Assembly: GCA_003285105.1 (NCBI GenBank)
Contig: CP030158.1
Coordinates: 3,954,449 to 4,018,448, forward strand
DNA: 64,000 bases
Origin: Roseithermus sacchariphilus
Lineage (GTDB): Bacteria > Bacteroidota > Rhodothermia > Rhodothermales > MEBIC09517
Reading direction: 5' to 3'
Shown: one piece after another, positions 15,468 to 25,372 of the stretch
Numbering within the stretch: position 1 is the first letter of the stretch
Layout: each line of letters opens with the position of its first letter
Translations under genes and position numbers: made by a program
The notes under the pieces: model-generated
What the model was told of the DNA's origin: nothing
Databases searched by the model: none
What the model saw: the letters and a program-made list of their open reading frames with translations, nothing else

Positions 15468-18302
15468 TCATCGTACGCGCAGCAGCGTGCGGGTGGCCAC
15501 GGCCTCGCCGGCGGTGAGCCGGCACACGTAGAGCCCGCCGGCCACGGCACGGCCCTGTTCGTCGCGGCCGTCCCAGCGCACCGCATGACGTCCCGCCTCC
15601 TGGACCGCGTCGACCAGCGTCGCCACGCGCTGGCCCAGCAGGTTGAACACCTCGAGCCGGATGGGCCCCGGGGTGCGCAGGGTGTACGGGATGGTCGTGG
15701 CGGTGCGGAACGGATCGGGGTAGGCGGCTCCCAGGGCGAACGCCGCCGGCGCCTCGGTGAGGGCCGGGTACGAGCGGTCCAGATACACCGGCGTGCCGAG
15801 CAGCAATTCAAGCACCTGCTCCTCGCCGGGCGGCACGGTCACCACCGCCTGCCCCTCGTCCAGGAGCACGTGGTGATTCCGGGCGGGATCGACGAGGTAG
15901 ACGTCAAACCCTTCGGGGAGCCGCCCCTCCGGGCGAATCGTGAGGCGGACCTCCTGAGTCCGGGGCCGGTCGTGGCGCAGCCGCAGCGTCCAGCGCGCTC
16001 CCTCTCGCGTCATCGGCTTCAGGACGCTGGCGTGGGGCCGGTCGTCCTCCCACACCGACAGGCGCAGCGAGGCGTCGAGCGGCGGGGCTTCGGCCATCGT
16101 GTAGCGGGCGGCCCGGTCGGCATCGGCGAATCCCACCCAGTTGTACACGTCACGCGCCCCGGTGCCCGGCACCTCGGCCTGCACGGCCACGAGCACGGGA
16201 GACGCCGCCGTGCGCGCCGGCACGACCTCGGGCTCGGCCACCGCCTCGTCCGCCGGGATCCGCAGCGTCGTGGACGTGCCGGAGCGGTTGAACACGAAGT
16301 AGCCCTCCCAGGGCATCAGCCGCAGGGTGTCCAGCATGGCCGGCGTCTGTACGACCCCATCCCGGAACACCGCGATGTCGCCCGGGCTCACCGCCGCCGG
16401 ATCACGCCCGACGGCCGACCAGGCCACCGGGAACGGGAACGGGTTGCCGATCTGGTTCCACCCCGGGCGGAGTGTGAGGAGGTAGGGACCGGCGGTGTTG
16501 ACCGATACCCCGCTGCCGGTGCGAAAGGGCGTACCCCATTGCGTGATCAGAAAATAGGCCCGGCCGGGCGTCGCTGGCGGGTTGAGCGCCGGCCCTTCGA
16601 CGTACTCCTGGCCGTTCCACCGCAGCAGGCGCCATTGATCCGGCTGGTACGGCCCGTACCCGGCAAAGACCGCGGGCAGGGCCGGATCATCCAGTTCGAG
16701 CGGAATCGACACCATGCGATACCGGCGCGGCAGGAACGCCCCACCGGGATCGGCCTGCGGGACGCGCACGCGCAGCGTCGCCGGATGGCTCTGCGGCTGG
16801 TCCGACGGGTACGTCTCGACGCGCTCGTCGAACACCAGCTGGATGTAATATTCGAGGCCGCGCAGGGTGACCATGGATTCCGGGATGGCGGCCTGCACCT
16901 GCGCACCGGCCCCCGTCGGGGTCATGTCGATGGGCACGAAGTCATGCCCGCCGCCGGGGCGGACGAAGAGCGTAGCGGCCGTGGGCGCCTCCGCCGGGTC
17001 GGCGGTCACGGCGACCGGCCGCCCGGCCTCTCCTTCGAGCGGATCGGTGCGCACGATGAACGGGGCGGACCCGATGGCATAGAGCGTGCCCGTTCGTTGT
17101 GCCGTGCCGGAGGTGACCACATAGAGGACCTCGCCCGGCCCGATCGACGGGGAGGCCCACACCGGCCCGTCCAGGCTCATCTGCCAGCGAACCGTCCCGT
17201 CCGCCTCGATGGCATAGAGCGTGCCGTTCAACGTACCCACGTAGATCCGCCCGCCGGCATCCACGGCCGGGGAAGACACCACGGGGCCGTCCAGAGCACG
17301 CGTCCAGCGCACGAGCCCGGTGGCGGCATCCAGCGCGACCAGCTCCCCGCCGACGGCCCCGTCCTCGTCGTAGGTCGCCACGTAGACCACCGCCCCCGCC
17401 ACGGCCGGCGAGGCGATGAGGTCGCGCCCGATCCGGGTGGTCCACCGCAGCGAGCCCGTGGCGGGGTCGACGGCATAGACGCTGCTGTCCCGCGAGGCGA
17501 CGATGACGGCGGCGTCCGATCCGCCGGTGCCGGCCACGGCGGGGGTCGCCACGATCTCCCCGCCCGTCTGAAACGGCGCCCAGCGATCCTGGCCGTCGGG
17601 GCGGACGGCATAGAGCCGGCCGTCGGTGGAGCCGAGATAGATCGTTCCGTCCCGCCCCAGCGCCGGGGAGGCGATGATCTCGGCGGCCTCCTCGCCACCG
17701 AGTGGGGCGGTGAGGGTGGCGTAGAAGCGCTCCGGGACCGGGGTCTGGCTGGAGCGCGCCCCGTCGAGGCGATAGAGGTAGCCGTCGAAGGCCCCGACGT
17801 AGGCCCGGTTCGAGCGGCCGGCCGGCAGCAGCGGAGAGGCCCACACCTCATCCCCCAGCGGAACGGCCTCTACCCGCGGCCGGGCCGCCTCCTCCCAGAT
17901 CACATACAGGTTCCGATCCCGCGAACCGACGAAGACGGTGCCGTCGGTGGCGACGGCGGGCGACGAGATGACGTAGTCCTGTACCGGCACCGCCTGCGCC
18001 CAGCGCCGCGCGCCGTCCGGGTTCACGGCGTAGACGCTGTCCGCCGAGCCGACGAAGACGACCCCACCGGGGCCGACGGCGGGCGAGGAATAGGCATAGC
18101 CGCCCAGGTCATAGCGCCAGCGGACCTCCGGGGTGCCCGGCCCGGGCAGCGTGCTCGCGCCGGTGCGCTGGGCATTCTGGCGAAAAGTGGGCCAGGCTCC
18201 CTGCCCCTGGGCGCGCCCGACCCCGAAGGCACCCGCCAGGCACCCGACCAGCACCAGGGAAAGGCCGGTCCCCCGCCCGAGGCATCGAAGAAGAGAGAAC
18301 AT
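15468..18302 (-). CDS. Secreted PQQ-type beta-propeller protein with T9SS sorting domain
   Basis: 944 residues from ATG 18302. A signal peptide (SLVLVGCLAGAFGVGRAQ) precedes about eight repeats of a propeller blade of the SSPAV...G-x-V/I-Y-V/L-G-S...LYA-x-x type (about 30-410), the WD40/PQQ-enzyme-like fold. No quinoprotein catalytic residues could be recognised, so it may be a binding scaffold. A middle Ig-like region follows. The last 85 residues (AYPDPFRTATTIPYTL...LEVFNLLGQRVATLVD...WDGRDEQGRAVAGGLYVCRL) form a type A T9SS C-terminal sorting domain. The protein should therefore cross the outer membrane and be surface-attached or released. An in-frame upstream extension lacks a signal peptide at its start and is rejected. 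Confidence 0.88.
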   Translation of the reverse strand: MFSLLRCLGRGTGLSLVLVGCLAGAFGVGRAQGQGAWPTFRQNAQRTGASTLPGPGTPEVRWRYDLGGYAYSSPAVGPGGVVFVGSADSVYAVNPDGARRWAQAVPVQDYVISSPAVATDGTVFVGSRDRNLYVIWEEAARPRVEAVPLGDEVWASPLLPAGRSNRAYVGAFDGYLYRLDGARSSQTPVPERFYATLTAPLGGEEAAEIIASPALGRDGTIYLGSTDGRLYAVRPDGQDRWAPFQTGGEIVATPAVAGTGGSDAAVIVASRDSSVYAVDPATGSLRWTTRIGRDLIASPAVAGAVVYVATYDEDGAVGGELVALDAATGLVRWTRALDGPVVSSPAVDAGGRIYVGTLNGTLYAIEADGTVRWQMSLDGPVWASPSIGPGEVLYVVTSGTAQRTGTLYAIGSAPFIVRTDPLEGEAGRPVAVTADPAEAPTAATLFVRPGGGHDFVPIDMTPTGAGAQVQAAIPESMVTLRGLEYYIQLVFDERVETYPSDQPQSHPATLRVRVPQADPGGAFLPRRYRMVSIPLELDDPALPAVFAGYGPYQPDQWRLLRWNGQEYVEGPALNPPATPGRAYFLITQWGTPFRTGSGVSVNTAGPYLLTLRPGWNQIGNPFPFPVAWSAVGRDPAAVSPGDIAVFRDGVVQTPAMLDTLRLMPWEGYFVFNRSGTSTTLRIPADEAVAEPEVVPARTAASPVLVAVQAEVPGTGARDVYNWVGFADADRAARYTMAEAPPLDASLRLSVWEDDRPHASVLKPMTREGARWTLRLRHDRPRTQEVRLTIRPEGRLPEGFDVYLVDPARNHHVLLDEGQAVVTVPPGEEQVLELLLGTPVYLDRSYPALTEAPAAFALGAAYPDPFRTATTIPYTLRTPGPIRLEVFNLLGQRVATLVDAVQEAGRHAVRWDGRDEQGRAVAGGLYVCRLTAGEAVATRTLLRVR

Positions 18303-18745
18303 GCACCCGCACGCGAAAGGAGGAGAGATGAAGCGCAGGCCCCGACCGCGGAGGGGCTCCGATGCCGGACCCTCATCCCGGGTCCCACGGAGCGTCCGGG
18401 GCGGCGACCCGGAGAGGAGCCGTGCATCGGACTCACCGGCGGCAACCGCATCATCGCGCGAGCCCGGCACACCGCTACATGGTAGCGTCTCGAAGGCGCT
18501 TCTTCAAGCACCGACCCCGCTTTTGTGCCAAGCGCCCCCGCCTTCCCGGGCGGCCTTCGTTTCTGCCTCCTCCAATCATTCCCTGCCTATGCCCCTTGCC
18601 CTGAACCCTTCCAGCCCATATGTTTCATCGTTCCTTCGAAAAGCATCTGATCTAGCTCCGACCCGGAAGCGCTTCCCGGATTTCGAGAAACGCGTCCGGC
18701 CGAGCCCACTCCTCGTTCCATTTCTACCAGTAACCCGATCATGCC
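18303..18745. promoter_or_regulatory. Divergent intergenic region upstream of the cox operon
   Basis: About 440 bp between the PQQ-propeller gene (minus) and coxM (plus), with no convincing gene. The stretch 18590-18730 is visibly less GC-rich than the surroundings. A weak Bacteroidetes-like promoter candidate is a CTTG at 18595-18598, a 20-bp spacer, and TATGTTTC at 18619-18626 (one mismatch to TAnnTTTG), about 120 bp before coxM. It is offered as a candidate only. Confidence 0.35.
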
Positions 18746-19627
18746 ATGATCCCCGAACCCTTCGAGTACAGCGCCCCGACCTCGCTATCCGAGGCGCTGA
18801 CCCTCCTGCGAGAGCTGGGTGATGAGGCCAAGATCCTGGCCGGCGGCCACAGCCTCATTCCCATGATGAAGCTTCGCTTCGCCACCCCGACCCACCTGGT
18901 CGACCTCAACCGCGTGCCGGGCCTGTCCTACGTGACCGAAGAGAACGGAGTGCTCAGGATCGGCGCCATGACACGCGAGCACGAACTCGACGAGTCCCCG
19001 ATCGTGGCCGAGAAGTTCCCCATCTTCCGGGACGCCGCGCGGCTGATCGCCGACCCGCAGGTCCGCAACTTTGGCACCGTCGGGGGCAACCTGGCACACG
19101 GAGACGCCGCCAACGACCAGCCGGCCGTCATGATCGCCCTCAACGCCGAGGTCGTCATCGCCAGCCTGGACGGCGAGCGTACCGTGCCGATCGACGACTT
19201 CTTCTACGGTTTCTACATGACGGCCGTTCAGGAAGGCGAGATCCTGACCGAGATCCGCGTGCCCATCCAGCCGGGCCGCACCGGCAACGCCTACCACAAG
19301 AGCGAACGGAAGGTGGGCGACTACGCCACGGCCGGGGTTGCGGTGCAGGTTTCGCTGGACGACGACGGCGTGTGCACCTACGCCGGCATCGGTCTGACCA
19401 ACGTCAACCCTACCCCGATGCGGGCCCGGCGCTCCGAGGAAGCCCTGCTCGGCCGCCGGATCGACGAGGACGCCATCGCCGCGGCGGCCCGGTATGCCGC
19501 CGAGGACTGCAACCCGTCGGACGACCTGCGCGGCTCGACGGCCTACAAGCGCCGGCTCGTCCGCGTACTGACGCAGCGCATGATCCACAAGGCCCTGGAG
19601 CGCGCCCACGGACGTTCAACCCACTGA
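18746..19627 (+). CDS. coxM: Carbon monoxide dehydrogenase medium subunit (FAD-binding)
   Basis: 293-residue flavoprotein subunit of the aerobic Mo-Cu CO dehydrogenase, passing electrons from the iron-sulfur subunit to the quinone pool. FAD-binding motifs AGGHS (32-36) and TVGGN (111-115) fall at the positions expected for CoxM, and the length is standard. It is the first gene of a plus-strand operon in the order M-S-L, the arrangement of form I (true) CO dehydrogenases; form II loci are usually S-L-M. The coxS start follows the stop by 11 bp. Confidence 0.95.
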   Translation: MIPEPFEYSAPTSLSEALTLLRELGDEAKILAGGHSLIPMMKLRFATPTHLVDLNRVPGLSYVTEENGVLRIGAMTREHELDESPIVAEKFPIFRDAARLIADPQVRNFGTVGGNLAHGDAANDQPAVMIALNAEVVIASLDGERTVPIDDFFYGFYMTAVQEGEILTEIRVPIQPGRTGNAYHKSERKVGDYATAGVAVQVSLDDDGVCTYAGIGLTNVNPTPMRARRSEEALLGRRIDEDAIAAAARYAAEDCNPSDDLRGSTAYKRRLVRVLTQRMIHKALERAHGRSTH

Positions 19628-19638
19628 CCCCCCCTCCC

Positions 19639-20142
19639 ATGACCCGAGACATCACCGTCACCATCAACGGGGAACAGCACACCGTAGCCGTCGAACCCCG
19701 GCTGCTGCTGGTACACCTGATCCGCGAGAAGCTGAACCTGACCGGCACCCACATCGGCTGCGACACCTCCAGCTGCGGCGCCTGCACCGTCCTGATCAAC
19801 GGCAAATCCGCCAAGTCGTGCACTATCCTGGCCGTGCAGGCAGACGGCGCCTCCATCACGACGATCGAAGGCGTGGGCACGCCCGAGGCGCTGCACCCGC
19901 TCCAGGAAGGCTTCCGGGAGTGCCACGGGCTGCATTGCGGCTTCTGCACGCCCGGCATGATCATGCGGGCGATGGAGTTGCTGGAGAAAAACCCCAACCC
20001 GACCGAGGAAGAGATCCGCTGGGGCATCGCCGGCAATCTCTGCCGGTGCACGGGCTACAACAACATCGTCAAGGCCATCCAGTATGCCGCCGCCAAGCTG
20101 CGCGGCGAGGAGACGCCGTCGACCGAGCCCGAGTTCGTCTGA
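19639..20142 (+). CDS. coxS: Carbon monoxide dehydrogenase small subunit (2Fe-2S)
   Basis: 167-residue iron-sulfur subunit. The N-terminal plant-type ferredoxin cluster is bound by Cys41, Cys46, Cys49 and Cys61 ([12 protein letters not shown]...C). The C-terminal cluster is bound by Cys100, Cys103, Cys135 and Cys137 ([15 protein letters not shown]). Both are intact. ATG 19639 is chosen because the ferredoxin beta strand (DITVTINGE) begins just after it. It carries electrons from the Mo-Cu site in CoxL to the FAD in CoxM. A 68-bp gap precedes coxL. Confidence 0.96.
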   Translation: MTRDITVTINGEQHTVAVEPRLLLVHLIREKLNLTGTHIGCDTSSCGACTVLINGKSAKSCTILAVQADGASITTIEGVGTPEALHPLQEGFRECHGLHCGFCTPGMIMRAMELLEKNPNPTEEEIRWGIAGNLCRCTGYNNIVKAIQYAAAKLRGEETPSTEPEFV

Positions 20143-20210
20143 CCGCCCCTGCCACAACGAGCCCTGCGGGGCCCGACACCGATCACCGATCGTCCTGACC
20201 CATACGACCT

Positions 20211-22583
20211 ATGATTACCTGCAAGACCTCCCGCGAGATCGGGGGAATGGGGCACCCCATCAAACGCAAGGAAGACATTCGCTTCATCCAGGGCAAGGGC
20301 CGCTACGTCGACGACATCAAGCTGCCCGGGATGCTGCACATGGACATCGTCCGCAGCCCCTACGCCTATGCCCGGATCAAACACATCGACGCCTCGGAGG
20401 CCCTCAAGATACCGGGCGTGGTGGCCGTCGTGACGGGCAAGGATCTAGAAAAATACAACCTGCACTGGATGCCGACGCTGATGTCGGACACGCAGATGGT
20501 GCTGCCGACCGACACGGTGATGTACCAGGCGCAGGAAGTCGCCGCCGTCATCGCCACCGACCGCTACACGGCGCGGGACGCCAAGGAGGCCGTGCGCGTC
20601 GAGTATGAGCCGATGAAGCCGGTCGTCGACCCCTACAAGGCCCTCGAGCCGGACGCGCCGGTGCTGCGCACGGACAAAGAAGGCAAGACCGACAACCACA
20701 TCTGGCACTGGGAGGTCGGGGACCGCGAGAAGACGGAGGCCGTTTTCCGCAGCGCGGACGTGGTGGTGAAGGAGCACATGCACATCCCGCGGATCCACGT
20801 CGTCTCCATCGAGACGTGCGGCTGCGTGGCGGATTACGACAAGGTGAACAATCACCTGACGATGTACATGACCACGCAGGCACCCCATGCCATACGCACG
20901 GTGATCGCGCTGGTGGCCGGGCACCTGGGGCTCACCGAGGAAAAGATCCGGGTGATCTCTCCGGACATCGGGGGCGGCTTCGGCGGCAAGGTGCCGGTCT
21001 ATCCCGGCTACGTCATCGCCATCGCCGTCTCGTTCCTGACGGGCAAGCCGGTCAAGTGGATCGAAGACCGCAGCGAGAACCTCCAGGCGGACTCCTTCGC
21101 CCGGGACTACCACATCACGGCCGAGATGGCGGCCACCCGCGAGGGCAAGATCCTGGCGACGCGCTTCAAGGTGCTGGCCGACCACGGCTACACGGACGCC
21201 GCGGCCAACCCGTCGAAGTTCCCCACGGGGCTGTTCTCCATCGGCACCGGGTCGTACGACTACGACACCGCGTTCATGGAGGCGGACGCCGTCTACACCA
21301 ACAAGCCGCCGGGCGGGGTGGCCTACCGCTGCTCCTTCCGCGTGACGGAGGCCGTGCACGCCATCGAACGGCTCACCGACAGCATGGCACGGGCCCTCGG
21401 CATGGACCCGGCCGAGTTTCGGATGAAGAACTTCATCAAGAAGGAAGACTTCCCCTGGAAGTCGCCCACCGGCTGGACCTACGACAGCGGCGACTACCAC
21501 GCCGGCCTGAAGAAGGCCATGGAGGTCATCGGCTACGACGACCTGCGGCGGGAACAGGCCGAAAAGCGCAAGAAGGGAGAACTGATGGGCATCGGCATCT
21601 CCACCTTCACCGAGATCGTCGGCGCCGGCCCGTCGAGGGACTTCGACATCCTCGGCATCAAGATGTTCGACAGCTGCGAGATCCGCGTCCACCCCACGGG
21701 CAAGGCCATCGCGCGTTTCGGCACGAAGAGCCAGGGCCAGGGCCATGAGACCACCTACGCGCAGATCATCGCGGAGGAACTGGGCATCCCGGCCGAGCAC
21801 ATCCAGGTGGAGGAGGGGGACACCGACACGGCGCCCTACGGACTGGGCACCTACGCCAGCCGCAGCACCCCCACGGCCGGCGCCGCCGCCGCCGTGGCCG
21901 CCCGCAAGCTGCGCGACAAGGCCCGGAAGATTGCGGCCTACCTGCTGGAGGTCAGCGAGGAAGACCTGGAATGGGAGCCGGGGAAGTTTTACGTCAAAGG
22001 CGCCCCCGAGAAAGCCAAAACCATCCAGGACATCGTCTTCGCCGCCTACACGAACCATCCCCCCGGCATGGAAGCCGGCTTCGAGGCGACGCACTACTAC
22101 GACCCGCCCAACCTGACCTTCCCCTCGGGCGCGTACATCTGCGTCGTCGACATCGACAAGGAGACGTTCGAGATCAAGATCCGGCGCTTCGTGGCCATCG
22201 ACGACTGCGGCAACATCATCAACCCGATGGTCGTTCAGGGTCAGGTCCACGGCGGCCTCACGCAGGGCCTCGCCCCGGCCATGTACGAGGAGCTGATCTA
22301 CGACGAAGACGGCAACATCCTCAACGGCACCCTGATGGACTACCTCGTGCCGACGGCCGTCGAGTCGCCCCGATGGGAGACGGGGCATACGATCACCCCG
22401 TCGCCCCATCACCCGATCGGGGCCAAGGGCGTCGGAGAATCCCCGACGGTGGGCGCCCCGCCGGCCATTGCCAACGCCATCGTCGATGCGCTGTCGGTCT
22501 ACGGCATCACCCACCTGGACATCCCGATCACACCGTACAAGATCTACGAAGCCCTCAAGGCAAAAGGGGTCATCGAAGACTGA
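20211..22583 (+). CDS. coxL: Carbon monoxide dehydrogenase large subunit, form I (Mo-Cu active site)
   Basis: 790-residue catalytic subunit that oxidises CO with water to CO2. The active-site loop reads AYRCSFR (371-377), the diagnostic form I sequence; Cys374 corresponds to the cysteine that bridges copper to molybdenum (Cys388 in Oligotropha carboxidovorans). Moco-binding stretches GGGFGGK (254-260) and a GVGESPTVGAP segment with the conserved catalytic Glu near the C-terminus are present. Form II relatives carry AYRGAGR instead, so CO is the likely true substrate. Surrounded by coxM, coxS and maturation genes coxG, D, E and F. A very long open frame on the opposite strand is a GC shadow. 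Confidence 0.96.
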   Translation: MITCKTSREIGGMGHPIKRKEDIRFIQGKGRYVDDIKLPGMLHMDIVRSPYAYARIKHIDASEALKIPGVVAVVTGKDLEKYNLHWMPTLMSDTQMVLPTDTVMYQAQEVAAVIATDRYTARDAKEAVRVEYEPMKPVVDPYKALEPDAPVLRTDKEGKTDNHIWHWEVGDREKTEAVFRSADVVVKEHMHIPRIHVVSIETCGCVADYDKVNNHLTMYMTTQAPHAIRTVIALVAGHLGLTEEKIRVISPDIGGGFGGKVPVYPGYVIAIAVSFLTGKPVKWIEDRSENLQADSFARDYHITAEMAATREGKILATRFKVLADHGYTDAAANPSKFPTGLFSIGTGSYDYDTAFMEADAVYTNKPPGGVAYRCSFRVTEAVHAIERLTDSMARALGMDPAEFRMKNFIKKEDFPWKSPTGWTYDSGDYHAGLKKAMEVIGYDDLRREQAEKRKKGELMGIGISTFTEIVGAGPSRDFDILGIKMFDSCEIRVHPTGKAIARFGTKSQGQGHETTYAQIIAEELGIPAEHIQVEEGDTDTAPYGLGTYASRSTPTAGAAAAVAARKLRDKARKIAAYLLEVSEEDLEWEPGKFYVKGAPEKAKTIQDIVFAAYTNHPPGMEAGFEATHYYDPPNLTFPSGAYICVVDIDKETFEIKIRRFVAIDDCGNIINPMVVQGQVHGGLTQGLAPAMYEELIYDEDGNILNGTLMDYLVPTAVESPRWETGHTITPSPHHPIGAKGVGESPTVGAPPAIANAIVDALSVYGITHLDIPITPYKIYEALKAKGVIED

Positions 22584-22703
22584 GGAGCGAACACGGCCGG
22601 CCGGGAGCAAGCGGATCGGCTCCGTGCCGGACCCCGACTTCGTGCCGGATCCCGGCCGGCCGTGCCCTCCTTCCCATGCCCATCCCATTCCGAGGCATCC
22701 ACC

Positions 22704-23243
22704 ATGCAAACGACCATTTCCAACACCTTCTTCATCGAGGAGCCCATCGACAAGGTCTGGGCGAGCCTCAGCGATCCCATGGAGGTGGTGACGTGCGTTC
22801 CCGGCGCCTCCATCACCGAAAAGATCGACGACACCCACTACAAGGGCGCCGTGACGCTGAAGTTCGGCCCCGTCAAGGCCGAGTATGCCGGAGAGATCGA
22901 GATCCTGGAATCGGACCCCTCGGCCCATCGCCTGGTGCTCAAGGGCGTCGGGCTGGACGCCAAAGGCAAGGGGCAGGCCGAGATGACGATGAACGGCCAC
23001 CTCGCCGAGAAAGACGGGGGCACGGAGGTGAGCTTTACGATGGACGTATCCATCGTCGGTATGCTGGCCCAGTTCGGCTCCCGGCTGATCAACGACGTCT
23101 CGGACCACCTGCTCAAGCAATTCGTCAGCAACTTCAAGGCGAAGCTGTCCGGCGGCGAGGTCGACAACACCGCCAGCGCCGGCTCCATCGCCCGGTCGGT
23201 GCTGAAGGAGAAGGTGGGCGGCCTGTTCAGGAAAGAGGGGTGA
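22704..23243 (+). CDS. coxG: CoxG-family protein (SRPBCC fold)
   Basis: 179 residues of the carbon monoxide dehydrogenase subunit G family. The N-terminus NTFFIEEPIDKVWASLSDPMEVVTCVPGA is the family signature, with a START/SRPBCC-type fold over about 1-150. A C-terminal tail (about 155-179) is basic and might contact the membrane. CoxG is thought to help recruit or anchor CO dehydrogenase at the cytoplasmic membrane, and in mycobacteria a homologue carries quinone; both are family knowledge. ATG 22704 places the signature at the N-terminus; an upstream ATG at 22662 adds only a Pro/Ser-rich stretch. Confidence 0.93.
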   Translation: MQTTISNTFFIEEPIDKVWASLSDPMEVVTCVPGASITEKIDDTHYKGAVTLKFGPVKAEYAGEIEILESDPSAHRLVLKGVGLDAKGKGQAEMTMNGHLAEKDGGTEVSFTMDVSIVGMLAQFGSRLINDVSDHLLKQFVSNFKAKLSGGEVDNTASAGSIARSVLKEKVGGLFRKEG

Positions 23244-23300
23244 TCGGCGCCGGGCGGGCCGATGAAACGGCCCCGTACCGCCGCGCATACCGGAGTGCCC

Positions 23301-24176
23301 ATGCAGGAGATTCATGCGTTGGCCCGGGCCTGTGACGCCCTGGGCTACGTCGTCGAGGACGAACTGGCCACGGTGCTGTACCTGATGCTCCGGCTGGAAA
23401 AGCCGTTGCTGCTGGAAGGGAATCCGGGCGTCGGGAAGACGGAGGTGGCGCAGATCATGGCGGCCTACCTGGAGACGGACCTGATTCGCCTGCAATGCTA
23501 CGAAGGGCTCGACGCCCACGCGGCGCTGTATGAATGGAACTACCAGAAGCAGCTGCTGGCGATCAAGATCAACGAGCAATCCGGCCTGCATGCCGAGGAG
23601 CAGGAAGCCCGCATCTTCGGCGAGGCCTACCTGCTCAAACGCCCCCTGCTCCAGGCCATCACCGCCCCGGACCGCGCGCCCGTCCTGCTGATCGACGAGG
23701 TCGACCGGGCGGATGAGGAGTTCGAGGCGTTTCTGCTGGAGTTGCTCTCGGCCTACCAGATCAGCATCCCGGAGATGGGCACCATCCGCGCCACGCACAA
23801 GCCGGTGGTGATCCTGACCTCCAACCGCACCCGGGAACTCAGCGACGCCCTGAAGCGCCGCTGCCTCTACCACTGGGTCGACTACCCGCCCTTCGAACGC
23901 GAGCTGAAGATCATCCACAAACACCTGCCCGATATCGACGACGAGCTGGCCACCCGGCTCGTCCGGTTCGTCGAGCAGTTGCGCACGATGCGGCTGGACA
24001 AAGCCCCCGGCATCGCCGAGACGATCGACTGGGCGCGCAGCCTGCTGGCCCTCGGGGCGACGCGCTTCGAAGAGCCCTACGTCAGCCGCAGCCTCGGCGC
24101 CGTGCTCAAGTCGGACGCCGACATCCGAGCCGTCCGGGAGCACGGCGTGGAGGCCCTGCTGGAATCCACCCGGTGA
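23301..24176 (+). CDS. coxD: CoxD, MoxR-type AAA+ ATPase for CO dehydrogenase maturation
   Basis: 291 residues from ATG 23301 (an ATG at 23262 would add 13 residues; the later one is preceded by GGAG and aligns better with family starts). Walker A GNPGVGKT (40-47), Walker B LLIDEVDR (129-136) and sensor LTSNRTREL identify a MoxR-family AAA+ ATPase. In O. carboxidovorans CoxD is needed for sulfuration of the Mo centre, working with the VWA protein CoxE and with CoxF. The stop overlaps the next start (GTGA), so coxD and coxE are translationally coupled. Confidence 0.93.
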   Translation: MQEIHALARACDALGYVVEDELATVLYLMLRLEKPLLLEGNPGVGKTEVAQIMAAYLETDLIRLQCYEGLDAHAALYEWNYQKQLLAIKINEQSGLHAEEQEARIFGEAYLLKRPLLQAITAPDRAPVLLIDEVDRADEEFEAFLLELLSAYQISIPEMGTIRATHKPVVILTSNRTRELSDALKRRCLYHWVDYPPFERELKIIHKHLPDIDDELATRLVRFVEQLRTMRLDKAPGIAETIDWARSLLALGATRFEEPYVSRSLGAVLKSDADIRAVREHGVEALLESTR

Positions 24177-25336
24177 CCCCCGTGACGACGGCGCCCGAAC
24201 ATCCGCACTACACGCACTTTGCCTCGCTCAAGGAGAGCGTGCTGGGGTTCTGTGCGCTCTGCCGCCGGCACGACCTGCAGGTGGGCATCCACCACACCCG
24301 GGACGCGCTGGAGGTGGCCCGCCTCGGGCTGGTCCACGACCCGACCGCCTTTCGCTATGCCCTCCGTGCGCTCTTCTGTAGCACGCCCGAACAGCAGGCT
24401 ACCCTCGATGCGCTCTTCGACTCGTTCTGGGGCCGACGCAGGGCAGCGATCCGCAACCGGGTCACGTACCACAACCAGGCTCGCCCCCCCCAGCGGCCGC
24501 CCGGCTCGCTGGTGCTGCTCGGCATCGGGCAGGACCGGCAGCTGCCGGATCGCGAGGACTCCCGGAACGTCTCGGGCGCCAACCGGGTGGAGGCGCTCCG
24601 CCGTACGGATTTCTCGAAGGTGGCCGACATGGACAGCGCGCTGCTGGACGAGATCGCGGACCGGCTGTTGCGGGAGATGAGCCACCGGCTTCGTCGCCGG
24701 ATGCAGCACGACCGTCAGGGCCGCATCGACCTGCGGCGGACGATCCGCACCAACCTGAGCCACGGCGGGCTGCTGCTGCGCCTGAAACGACGCAACCGCC
24801 GGCTGGAGCGCTATCGCCTGGTCGTCCTGCTGGACGTGAGCGGCTCGATGGATACGTACTCGTTCTACCTGCTGAAATTCATCTGGGCGCTGAAATCGCA
24901 CTTCAAGTCGATCGAGGCGTTTCTCTTCAGCACGAAGCTGGTACGCATCACGGACTGCCTGGACGAGGGGCCGCTGGAGCGCGTGCTGGCCTCGCTCAGC
25001 CGCGAAGCCGATCACTGGTCCAGCGGGACGCGCATCGGGGCCTGCCTGCAAACGTTCAACGAGCGCTATGCGCGGCGCGTCCTCCATGGCCGCAACGTCA
25101 CGATCATCCTGAGCGACGGCCTGGACACGGGTCCGCCGGAGCTTCTGGCCGATGAGTTGCAACGCATCAAGCTCCGCACGAACAAGCTGGTCTGGCTCAA
25201 CCCGCTCAAAGGCATGCCGGGCTACCAGCCCCTGGCCCGCGGCATGAGCGCGGCCCTGCCCTCGCTCGACACCTTTGCCTCGGCCCACAACCTGGACAGC
25301 CTCCTGGAACTGGAGGATCTGCTCAGCCAGGTGTGA
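24173..25336 (+). CDS. coxE: CoxE, VWA-domain partner of CoxD
   Basis: 387 residues beginning with GTG at 24173, overlapping the coxD stop by four bases. The C-terminal half is a von Willebrand A-type domain with the MIDAS motif DVSGS (221-225), a Thr in SSGTRIG and ILSDGLD completing the metal site. The N-terminal half is helical and basic. CoxE-type proteins pair with MoxR ATPases. In Oligotropha CoxE is implicated, with CoxF, in inserting copper into the CO dehydrogenase active site. Operon position between coxD and coxF supports this role. Confidence 0.93.
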   Translation: MTPVTTAPEHPHYTHFASLKESVLGFCALCRRHDLQVGIHHTRDALEVARLGLVHDPTAFRYALRALFCSTPEQQATLDALFDSFWGRRRAAIRNRVTYHNQARPPQRPPGSLVLLGIGQDRQLPDREDSRNVSGANRVEALRRTDFSKVADMDSALLDEIADRLLREMSHRLRRRMQHDRQGRIDLRRTIRTNLSHGGLLLRLKRRNRRLERYRLVVLLDVSGSMDTYSFYLLKFIWALKSHFKSIEAFLFSTKLVRITDCLDEGPLERVLASLSREADHWSSGTRIGACLQTFNERYARRVLHGRNVTIILSDGLDTGPPELLADELQRIKLRTNKLVWLNPLKGMPGYQPLARGMSAALPSLDTFASAHNLDSLLELEDLLSQV

Positions 25337-25372
25337 CCTCATGAGACGCGCCCTACCGGTTCCCATACGCCC

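Noticed and set aside
20445-24143. Minus-strand open frame of about 1230 codons across coxL, coxG and coxD
   Set aside because: Antisense to three certain genes with clear motifs; rich in Asp/Val/Arg/His shadow composition.
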